A program made the translations under genes and the position numbers. Source: Bacteroides sp. OF04-15BH (lineage in GTDB: Bacteria > Bacteroidota > Bacteroidia > Bacteroidales > Bacteroidaceae). Taken from it: a DNA stretch of 5,033 bases. Positions 1 through 3,863 of the stretch are shown piece after piece. Where the stretch lies: positions 1 to 5,033 of the forward strand of contig NZ_QUEM01000068.1 in NCBI RefSeq assembly GCF_003477995.1. The letters are read 5' to 3'. The first letter of the stretch is position 1; every line of letters starts with the position of its first letter. Under the pieces are notes generated by a model, which did no database searches, was not told the origin of the DNA, and saw only the letters and a program-made list of their open reading frames with translations.

Positions 1-70
1 ATATTGCTCATTCTCAACCACTTACAGTTCATTTCTCTCATATTCACTTTCCGTTGCTTTTGCTTAAATT
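1..70. other. AT-rich flank, unassigned, ending at a break with integrase sequence
   Basis: No gene is visible in these 70 bases. The reading frame of the downstream integrase fragment meets a TAA stop at 65-67, and the codons to its left bear no resemblance to the integrase residues that should precede the H-x-x-R motif. Recognisable integrase sequence therefore begins at about position 71, and this stretch is probably foreign sequence joined to it. It is T-rich on the plus strand, unlike the more balanced sequence after 71. No insertion-sequence terminal repeat can be identified because the partner end lies outside the window. Confidence 0.5.
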
Positions 71-280
71 GTGCACATGAGCCGGCACACGTTCGCCACG
101 ACCACCACGCTGTCAAAGGGCGTACCCATTGAAACGGTGTCCAAGATGCTGGGACACACAAACATAGAAACTACGCAAATCTACGCCCGCATCACCAATA
201 GCAAGATAGGCAGCGATATGCAGGGGCTTGACAAGAAGTTTATCGGCATCGAGAAGATTTACAAGGAAGTCGCCATGTAA
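71..280 (+). pseudogene. Tyrosine recombinase (integrase), C-terminal catalytic fragment
   Basis: This is the last part of a phage-type/CTn-type tyrosine recombinase, the enzyme class that integrates and excises mobile elements through a covalent 3'-phosphotyrosine intermediate. Counting from the GTG at 71, the box II motif H-x-x-R-H-T-F-A is at residues 2-9 (H2, R5), the L-G-H motif at 27-29 (H29), and the nucleophile tyrosine in the T-x-x-Y-A-R context at residue 38 (bases 182-184). The tail after the tyrosine is of normal length and ends at TAA 278-280. The arm-binding and core-binding domains and the first catalytic arginine, normally some 300 residues, are missing. An in-frame stop at 65-67 closes the frame upstream, so the 69-codon GTG-started frame is almost certainly not a working gene. 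The sequence resembles Bacteroidetes CTn and transposon integrases. The identification is firm; the cause of the truncation is inferred. Confidence 0.88.
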
Positions 281-295
281 TCTTGATTATTGGGA

Positions 296-318
296 ACTGG
301 TCACAATTTGTGACCAGT
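296..318. promoter_or_regulatory. Perfect palindrome upstream of the ORF6N gene (possible operator)
   Basis: The arms ACTGGTCACAA (296-306) and TTGTGACCAGT (308-318) are perfectly complementary around one central base, T307. The site lies 16 bases after the integrase-fragment stop and 46 bases before the ORF6N ATG. No T-tract follows it, so a rho-independent terminator is unlikely. Position and symmetry suit an operator for a dimeric DNA-binding protein. The core TCACA-N3-TGTGA recurs in a second palindrome inside the ORF6N coding sequence. An operator role is inferred. Confidence 0.6.
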
Positions 319-364
319 CCTTACTATTATTCCAACATTGCTAAATCTCCTAAAATATACGATT

Positions 365-895
365 ATGGATTTGCAGATTATCCAAAACAAGATTTTTGAG
401 GTCAGAGGTTGCCGGGTGATGCTCGATTATCATTTGGCAGAACTCTACCAAGTGGAAACACGAGCCTTGAAGCAGGCGGTCAAGCGCAATATCGAGCGTT
501 TTCCAAGTGATTTTATGTTTGTTCTCACCCAAGAGGAAGCTAACTTGCTGTTATCCATAGGGGTATCACAAAATGTGATACCCCCTGCTTACAACTTCGG
601 CGTTGCTATGCCTATGGCTTTCACCGAGCAGGGCGTAGCCATGCTTTCTTCGGTTCTCCGCTCCAAAGTAGCCATAGAAGTAAACATTTCAATCATGCGG
701 GCTTTCGTCCTCATGCGCCAAATGGCAATCGGTTACGAGGAACTGTCAAGGCGCATCGAGGAACTGGAGGTAAGCACCGATGCGCAGTTCAACGAACTGT
801 ACCAAGCCCTTACCCAGCTTTTGAGCCAGTCGAAACAACAGAAAGAACGCCGCCCGGTAGGTTTCGTTACCTATAACCGTGACAAAAACGAATAG
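365..895 (+). CDS. ORF6N-domain (Bro/KilA-type) probable DNA-binding protein
   Basis: This is a 176-residue protein from the ATG at 365. The frame can be extended to a TTG at 338, but the family's usual start, M-D-L-Q-I-I-Q-N-K-I, fits the ATG. Residues about 8-100 match the ORF6N domain: I-F-E-V-R-G-x-R-V-M-L-D-Y-H-L-A-E-L-Y at 10-28, then K-Q-A-V-K-R-N-x-x-R-F-P-x-D-F-M-F near 36-52, and F-T-E-Q-G-V-A-M-L-S-S-V-L-R-S near 86-100. ORF6N domains occur in phage and mobile-element proteins related to Bro and KilA-N antirepressors and are thought to bind DNA. The C-terminal third (about 120-165) is hydrophilic with heptad-like spacing, a likely coiled coil for oligomerisation. The segment between the two conserved blocks, about residues 65-75, is encoded by a perfect palindrome. 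The upstream palindrome suggests autoregulation. No strong Shine-Dalgarno sequence is present, as is normal in Bacteroidetes. The exact role in the element is unknown. Confidence 0.88.
   Translation: MDLQIIQNKIFEVRGCRVMLDYHLAELYQVETRALKQAVKRNIERFPSDFMFVLTQEEANLLLSIGVSQNVIPPAYNFGVAMPMAFTEQGVAMLSSVLRSKVAIEVNISIMRAFVLMRQMAIGYEELSRRIEELEVSTDAQFNELYQALTQLLSQSKQQKERRPVGFVTYNRDKNE
560..584. repeat. Perfect palindrome inside the ORF6N coding sequence
   Basis: The arms GGGGTATCACA (560-570) and TGTGATACCCC (574-584) are perfectly complementary around an AAA loop. They encode G66-V-S-Q-N-V-I-P-P74 of the ORF6N protein, between the two conserved blocks of the domain. The inner core TCACA-N3-TGTGA equals that of the palindrome at 296-318, while the outer arm bases differ. 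It could be a second, intragenic binding site, an mRNA hairpin, or an inserted palindromic unit tolerated in a loop of the protein. Confidence 0.7.
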
Positions 896-917
896 GTAAC
901 GATTTCGGTAACGAAAT
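862..917 (+). repeat. Overlapping inverted and direct repeats at the ORF6N 3' end
   Basis: TTTCGTTACC at 862-871, within the last codons of the ORF6N gene, is the exact complement of GGTAACGAAA at 907-916. The direct repeat GGTAACGA occurs at 895-902 and 907-914. A smaller alternative hairpin pairs ATTTCG (902-907) with CGAAAT (912-917) around GTAA. The two structures are mutually exclusive. There is no following T-run, so this looks like 3'-end RNA structure or a protein-binding repeat rather than the terminator itself, which lies about 50 bases further on. Confidence 0.5.
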
Positions 918-961
918 TCCGCCTAACAAACTATATCCCAATGAAGTACATTCTTCCACCT

Positions 962-993
962 TGCGGGCAGTCCACCGACTACCCGCATTTTTT
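962..993 (+). terminator. Rho-independent terminator after the ORF6N gene
   Basis: GCGGG (963-967) pairs with CCCGC (982-986), with one C/A mismatch and then AGT (969-971) with ACT (978-980), leaving a loop at 972-977. T962-A987 can extend the stem. Six T residues follow at 988-993. This is a textbook stem with a U-tract in the plus direction, 67 bases beyond the ORF6N stop codon, and it separates that gene from the ardA side. Confidence 0.75.
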
Positions 994-1000
994 ATATCCT

Positions 1001-1079
1001 TTTCCAACTGGCACATTCCCCGAAACTCCAGCCGTGCGTGGCATGGCTGACTGTATTCCGTGAAAAGAGCCGTTGGAAA
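1001..1079. repeat. Nested inverted repeat forming a long stem with an inner hairpin
   Basis: TTTCCAAC (1001-1008) plus GGC (1010-1012) pairs with GCC (1069-1071) plus GTTGGAAA (1072-1079), giving eleven base pairs with a single bulged T at 1009. Inside, CAGCCGTGC (1029-1037) pairs with GCATGGCTG (1041-1049) around a GTG loop, nine pairs including one G-U. The pair of nested stems is more than expected by chance in a short stretch. It could be a folded RNA, or a single-stranded DNA structure used in conjugation. The function is not known. Confidence 0.5.
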
Positions 1080-1278
1080 CCCGCACAAGCGTATTGCAAG
1101 CAAGCTTACAACACCCTTGCCTTTCCCGCCCGCATGGAGTGTTCCCTAAAAGATGAAAGAGAACAGGCACTTTTCCCCGGTTTCCCTATCTGTAAATCTT
1201 CCTCTTACGCAGTCCCCCAGCCGGGACAGTCGTTTTAATCATTTCAATAGGCAAAGGTAGTTACGTGTTCTTCACGAT

Positions 1279-1358
1279 TTTGCAAGGTCGAGCCGTTCCG
1301 GTTTGGCGAAAAAATCTTCCCTGCCTTGCGAGGTATTTTTTGCCCAAAACCTTGCAAA
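1279..1358. repeat. Composite long inverted repeat about 170 bases upstream of ardA
   Basis: The outer arms TTTGCAAGGT (1279-1288) and ACCTTGCAAA (1349-1358) are exact complements. Within them TTTGG (1302-1306) and AAAAAAT (1309-1315) pair with ATTTTTT (1335-1341) and CCAAA (1344-1348), interrupted by a two-by-two mismatch. The central loop carries CCTTGCGAGG (1324-1333), itself partly symmetrical and repeating the CCTTGC motif of the outer arm. Bases 1289-1301 bulge out on the left side. The inner and outer stems share A1348's neighbourhood, so they are adjacent rather than strictly separate. The structure is clear; its role is unknown. Confidence 0.55.
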
Positions 1359-1528
1359 CTCTAAACACTACCCTTTTACGCCTATGTGAAACGAAAACGA
1401 CCGACCCGACCGGAAGACGCATAAAAAAAAAGTCGGATTTACGGGAAACAGGAAAAAAGTTCAGTGAAACTTCAACTCCCTCACCTCTCAAATCCGCATA
1501 AAATTAAAAACTTAAAAATTACAGCAAT

Positions 1529-2062
1529 ATGGAAGCAAAGGTATTATCGGAAGCAAAAGTTTATGTAGGCACTTATGCCAAGTACAACAACGGTTCATTG
1601 TCCGGCGCATGGCTCGACCTTTCGGACTATTCGGACAAGGAAGAATTTTATGAAGCCTGCCGGGAACTTCACAAGGACGAGGAAGATGCGGAATACATGT
1701 TTCAGGACTGGGAGAACGTGCCGGAGGGCTTAATCGACGAAAGCTGGATTTCTGAAAACTTCTTCGCCCTGCGTGATGCGGTGGAGGATTTGAGCGACAC
1801 CGAGCAGGAAGCCTTTTTCGTGTGGTGCAACTATAAAAGCCATGATTTGGGCGAGGAAGATGCGGACGACCTTGTACGTGATTTCCGGGATGAATATCAA
1901 GGGGAATATGACGATGAAGAAGATTTCGCCTATGAAATTGTAGAGGAATGTTACGACCTGCCGGAGTTCGCAAAGACCTATTTCGATTACAAACAGTTTG
2001 CCCGTGACCTGTTCATGTGCGATTACTGGTTTGATGACGGCTTTGTGTTCCGTGCGGCATAA
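1529..2062 (+). CDS. ardA: ArdA-type antirestriction protein
   Basis: This 177-residue, very acidic protein has the ArdA signature near its N terminus: V-Y-V-G-T-Y-A-K-Y-N-N-G-S at about 11-23, then G-A-W-L-D-L-S-D-Y-S-D-K-E-E-F-Y-E-A-C around 26-44. ArdA proteins act in the cytoplasm as elongated dimers whose negatively charged surface mimics B-form DNA. They occupy type I restriction-modification enzymes and so protect newly transferred DNA. The rich content of Asp and Glu throughout, and a length close to the family's 165-180 residues, fit this. The ATG at 1529 follows an A-rich leader and is the only sensible start. The gene heads a plus-strand cassette facing the transfer operon, a usual place for ardA in Bacteroidales conjugative elements. 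The symbol is assigned by family; specificity against particular restriction systems cannot be read from the sequence. Confidence 0.9.
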   Translation: MEAKVLSEAKVYVGTYAKYNNGSLSGAWLDLSDYSDKEEFYEACRELHKDEEDAEYMFQDWENVPEGLIDESWISENFFALRDAVEDLSDTEQEAFFVWCNYKSHDLGEEDADDLVRDFRDEYQGEYDDEEDFAYEIVEECYDLPEFAKTYFDYKQFARDLFMCDYWFDDGFVFRAA

Positions 2063-2071
2063 CAACCAATC

Positions 2072-2097
2072 CGGGCGGGGTGTCAAAGCCCTGCCCG
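2072..2097 (+). other. Intergenic hairpin between ardA and the next gene
   Basis: CGGGC (2072-2076) pairs with GCCCG (2093-2097), followed by a G-U pair (2077/2092) and GGG (2078-2080) with CCC (2089-2091), leaving a loop at 2081-2088. The sequence after it, CTTAAAAC, has no U-tract, so this may be an attenuator or an mRNA-stabilising 3' hairpin of ardA rather than a full terminator. Confidence 0.5.
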
Positions 2098-2139
2098 CTT
2101 AAAACAACCAAGTTTATAACCATAAAAAAATAAGACATC

Positions 2140-2361
2140 ATGCAGTCACTTAACAAAAACGGGGTAAGCATCACCCAGACACCGGGAGAAGAAAAGTTCG
2201 TGAAATGCCGTTTAGGGGCTTTCAGGGGACAAATTTATTATCAATATGACTACCGCCACACGGACGGCGAACTTTTCAGCACGGTAGCCAAAACGCTGGA
2301 CGAGTGCCGCCGCAGGCGTGACGAATGGGTAGCGAAGAAGAACGGAGTAATAAACAAGTAA
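2140..2361 (+). CDS. DUF3873-like small conserved element protein
   Basis: This is a 73-residue protein of unknown function resembling the DUF3873 family found on Bacteroidales conjugative transposons. Recognisable features are the N-terminal N-G-V-S-I-T-Q-T-P-G-E-E-K-F block (about 6-19), the Y-Y-Q-Y-D-Y-R-H-T-D-G-E-L-F-S-T-V-A block (about 32-49), and a closing arginine- and lysine-rich helix, L-D-E-C-R-R-R-R-D-E-W (about 53-63). There is no signal peptide or membrane segment, so it should be cytoplasmic. The ATG follows an AT-rich leader without a good Shine-Dalgarno sequence. It sits 77 bases after ardA and 11 bases before the next gene in the same direction, so co-transcription with at least the downstream gene is likely. 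No biochemical function can be proposed from the sequence. Confidence 0.78.
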   Translation: MQSLNKNGVSITQTPGEEKFVKCRLGAFRGQIYYQYDYRHTDGELFSTVAKTLDECRRRRDEWVAKKNGVINK

Positions 2362-2372
2362 ATTTCAGGGAC

Positions 2373-2855
2373 ATGAAAACGACAGAAGTAAACAAGGAGC
2401 TTATCGGCAGGCGTTGCGAGTGTATTTTTACGGGCTTAATGGTAACGGGCGTTATCGAGGACACAGAAGAAAACGAACACACCATAGAGGTAAAAGTCCG
2501 TTTCGACCACCCGCACCAGTGGGGCGATGATTTGTATAATGATGTGTGGGCGTGGGGGCGCAAAATAGACGAGTTCGGCACGCTGCATCATTTGCAACTG
2601 TTGGAGGACAAACCGGACTTTCAGATAATGACGGTAGTTTTCGGCGAGCCAATCAGCCGGATAGACCGCAGTGTTTTTGCAGATGTGGAAACGTGGGGCG
2701 TCTGTTCCCTGCAAGGCTGGGTAAACAGCTATGAAAGTGTCCGGTTTGTAGCCATAGACGACCATACGGCAATCATCACGGGCGAATATAACATGGAGCA
2801 GGTAAAGGTGTGGTTAGAGAAATACACGTCCATAAAGAGCCTTAAAACCAGTTGA
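2373..2855 (+). CDS. Hypothetical protein, possibly two-domain, mobile-element type
   Basis: This 160-residue protein has no function I can name. The frame stays open leftwards to an ATG at 2325, but that would overlap the preceding gene by 37 bases. The ATG at 2373, 11 bases after the upstream stop, gives a conventional start (M-K-T-T-E-V-N-K-E-L). Residues about 9-75 look like a compact beta-rich unit: I-G-R-R-C-E-C-I-F-T-G-L-M-V-T-G-V-I, then V-K-V-R-F-D-H-P-H-Q-W-G-D-D-L-Y and W-G-R-K-I-D-E-F-G-T-L-H-H-L. From memory, this resembles short proteins common on Bacteroidales conjugative elements. Residues about 85-155 are different, with several tryptophans and no motif I know, which suggests a second domain or a fusion. 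There is no signal peptide or transmembrane helix. The gene ends with tandem stops TGA-TAG and is the last gene of the plus-strand cassette. Confidence 0.72.
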   Translation: MKTTEVNKELIGRRCECIFTGLMVTGVIEDTEENEHTIEVKVRFDHPHQWGDDLYNDVWAWGRKIDEFGTLHHLQLLEDKPDFQIMTVVFGEPISRIDRSVFADVETWGVCSLQGWVNSYESVRFVAIDDHTAIITGEYNMEQVKVWLEKYTSIKSLKTS

Positions 2856-2861
2856 TAGAGG

Positions 2862-2882
2862 ACGGCGGCTGCTTGCCGCCGT
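2862..2882. terminator. GC-rich hairpin directly after the plus-strand cassette
   Basis: ACGGCGGC (2862-2869) pairs perfectly with GCCGCCGT (2875-2882) around the loop TGCTT. It starts six bases after the TGA stop of the 160-residue ORF. The following bases, TACTTTCTTCC, are pyrimidine-rich but not a pure T-run, so it is a plausible but imperfect terminator for the plus strand. Its last two bases overlap the left arm of the next inverted repeat. Confidence 0.55.
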
Positions 2883-2923
2883 TACTTTCTTCCGTGAGCC
2901 TGCCAGCGGGTGAAGAAAGTAAC
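2881..2923. repeat. 12-bp perfect inverted repeat in the convergent intergenic region
   Basis: GTTACTTTCTTC (2881-2892) and GAAGAAAGTAAC (2912-2923) are exact complements with a 19-base spacer. The arms are AT-rich and free of a U-tract on either side. The spacer contains a short CCTGCCAGCGGG near-symmetry. It could be an RNA hairpin insulating the convergent transcripts or a protein-binding site. Confidence 0.6.
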
Positions 2924-2954
2924 AAAGAAGCCTTTCGTTTTCCCTATCATGGAA

Positions 2955-2984
2955 ACAGCCCGCCGATGCTTCCCGGCGGGCTGT
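2955..2984. terminator. Strong GC-rich hairpin, candidate bidirectional terminator
   Basis: ACAGCCCGCCG (2955-2965) pairs perfectly over eleven bases with CGGCGGGCTGT (2974-2984) around an eight-base loop (2966-2973). It lies between convergent gene sets, about 75 bases beyond the end of the minus-strand operon. U-tracts are poor: plus-strand sequence after the stem is CTGCCCG, and on the minus strand only three T residues follow. Stability and position support a terminator used in both directions; the exact endpoint is inferred. Confidence 0.55.
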
Positions 2985-3058
2985 CTGCCCGATATTTACG
3001 CTTTGCGTATCATTCCATACCCGGTTTCCCAAGAGGATGATAAAAACGGCTGTCGCAA

Positions 3059-3379
3059 CTATAAATCCTCATAGTGAATAAATTTTACACCAAGTATGCA
3101 CACGGTTTCTTCTTCCTCGATGTCATATTTCCATGTCCGTTTATTGACAAGCATTTCCGTTTCGCAATCGAACCATACCATTACGGGCGCATCGTCTTCT
3201 TCGTCCGCCCATTTGAATACCTGATTGGACGGCGTTTTCCATAATTCAGCACTGTCACGTTCGGAAATACAGTCCTTGTCCACAATGATGATGTCACCTA
3301 CTGCCGGAACTGTATCTGTTTCCAACGTGGTTTCTATGTACCACGAGATGCCTTCTATATCCAATTCTATTTTTACCAT
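3059..3379 (-). CDS. Small acidic hypothetical protein, last gene of the transfer operon
   Basis: This is a 106-residue protein I do not recognise. It starts at the ATG complementary to 3377-3379, 12 bases after the TraQ-like stop, and ends at TAG at 3061-3059. It has no signal peptide and no membrane segment, so it should stay in the cytoplasm, unlike the envelope proteins encoded before it. The composition is strongly acidic, with D/E clusters at A-D-E-E-D-D-A (about 58-64) and D-I-E-E-E-E-T (about 85-91). Alternating hydrophobic residues around V-K-I-E-L-D-I and P-V-M-V-W-F-D suggest a mostly beta fold. Tight spacing implies translation from the same message as traN-traO-traQ. It may be cargo appended to the operon end rather than part of the transfer machine. 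It is a credible gene because of spacing, length and a clean start, not because of homology. Confidence 0.7.
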   Translation of the reverse strand: MVKIELDIEGISWYIETTLETDTVPAVGDIIIVDKDCISERDSAELWKTPSNQVFKWADEEDDAPVMVWFDCETEMLVNKRTWKYDIEEEETVCILGVKFIHYEDL

Positions 3380-3391
3380 GTCGTTTTATTA

Positions 3392-3850
3392 TTAGGGGGT
3401 TATTGTTTCCGTTTCTTCTTCGCTGTTGTCATTATTAAATGATAGTGTAAGTTGCTGCATCTGCCCGAAGCTGTCGATGATATAAATGTCAATCGTCTGC
3501 TGGTCGGTCGATGCCGAGGTGTAGTAGAGCCAGAACGTTTCTTTCTCCAGCGGGTAGAGGTCATTGGGCAGGAACACCGTGCCGTTATCCATTTCCAGCT
3601 TTCCTTTGCCGTCCGGCTGGAAATACCTTATCTGATAGGCAGTCGGCTGGTAATAGCCGCCACGCACCAGTCGGCAGCGTATTTCGGCGGTTTCCCCGAC
3701 TTTCAGCCTTTTGGGTACTGGCAGTGTTTCGATGCTGAACGGGTACGCCTGCTGAATATCCAAGTTGTCATTACAGGCGGTGACAAGCACGAGGGCGGCC
3801 ACGATGTAGCAGCCCATGATGATTTTATACATTACATTCTTCATATACAT
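3392..3850 (-). CDS. traQ: TraQ-like conjugative transposon lipoprotein (DUF3872 family)
   Basis: This is a 152-residue protein as drawn; M3 or M7 could be the true start, and M3 (M-K-N-V-M-Y-K-I-I) looks most like a signal peptide start. A hydrophobic segment at about 10-25 ends in L-V-T-A-C, with Cys26 as the likely lipidated residue, so the protein is probably anchored in the outer or inner membrane facing the periplasm. The mature part, including L-P-V-P-K-R-L-K-V-G-E-T-A-E-I-R-C-R-L (about 43-61), Y-Q-I-R-Y-F-Q-P-D-G-K-G (about 72-83) and a glutamate/threonine-rich tail, matches the DUF3872/TraQ family from CTnDOT-type elements. The exact role in conjugation is unknown. It starts 13 bases after traO. 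CTnDOT-type operons usually have a TraP primase gene between traO and traQ; here there is none. The symbol rests on family and position. Confidence 0.8.
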   Translation of the reverse strand: MYMKNVMYKIIMGCYIVAALVLVTACNDNLDIQQAYPFSIETLPVPKRLKVGETAEIRCRLVRGGYYQPTAYQIRYFQPDGKGKLEMDNGTVFLPNDLYPLEKETFWLYYTSASTDQQTIDIYIIDSFGQMQQLTLSFNNDNSEEETETITP

Positions 3851-3863
3851 TATTATATAGCGG

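Larger units (their letters stand above)
994..1528. other. Non-coding region upstream of ardA with secondary structure
   Basis: These 535 bases hold no convincing gene; short open frames exist on both strands, but none has a recognisable domain or a leader consistent with translation. What is visible is two structured blocks (1001-1079 and 1279-1358, listed separately), a run of nine A residues near 1422-1430, and an A-rich leader immediately before the ardA start (about 1497-1520). No clear Bacteroides -33/-7 promoter (TTTG with TAnnTTTG) could be placed. The ardA transcription start is most likely in here, but I cannot locate it. Confidence 0.55.

Noticed and set aside
54..63. TTGCTTTTGC as a CTnDOT-type attachment core (GTANNTTTGC)
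   Set aside because: Only the TTTGC end and one further base match; the GTA part does not. It is suggestive because of the adjacent integrase break, but too weak to call.
296..318. Upstream palindrome as a terminator for the integrase fragment
   Set aside because: There is no T-tract on either side in the expected direction; on the plus strand CCTTACTATTATT follows. An operator-type site is the better reading.
338..364. TTG start giving a nine-residue longer ORF6N protein
   Set aside because: The ATG at 365 matches the usual family N terminus and the extra residues show no conservation that I can recognise.
1038..1238. 66-codon open frame on the plus strand in the region before ardA
   Set aside because: It overlies the nested stems, has no recognisable domain or plausible leader, and its low-complexity mix of residues looks like translated structured DNA. 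Similar frames may be annotated as hypothetical proteins in databases, but I see no support for translation.
1334..1342. TATTTTTTG as a Bacteroides -7 promoter element
   Set aside because: It is one base longer than TAnnTTTG, lies inside the long inverted repeat, and the nearest TTTG upstream (1302-1305) is 28 bases away, too far for the -33 element.
1265..1501. Overlapping open frames on both strands (1265-1501 plus and 1261-1491 minus)
   Set aside because: The two frames mirror each other over the composite inverted repeat, have basic or phenylalanine-rich composition and no motifs. They are more likely chance openness.
1512..2086. Long minus-strand frames opposite ardA
   Set aside because: They are shadows of the ardA coding sequence; one is rich in Pro, Arg and Cys. 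The plus-strand ArdA family match is clear.
2325..2372. ATG at 2325 as the start of the 160-residue protein
   Set aside because: It would overlap the DUF3873-like gene by 37 bases, and the extra residues are the out-of-frame reading of that gene's lysine-rich end; ATG 2373 has normal spacing.
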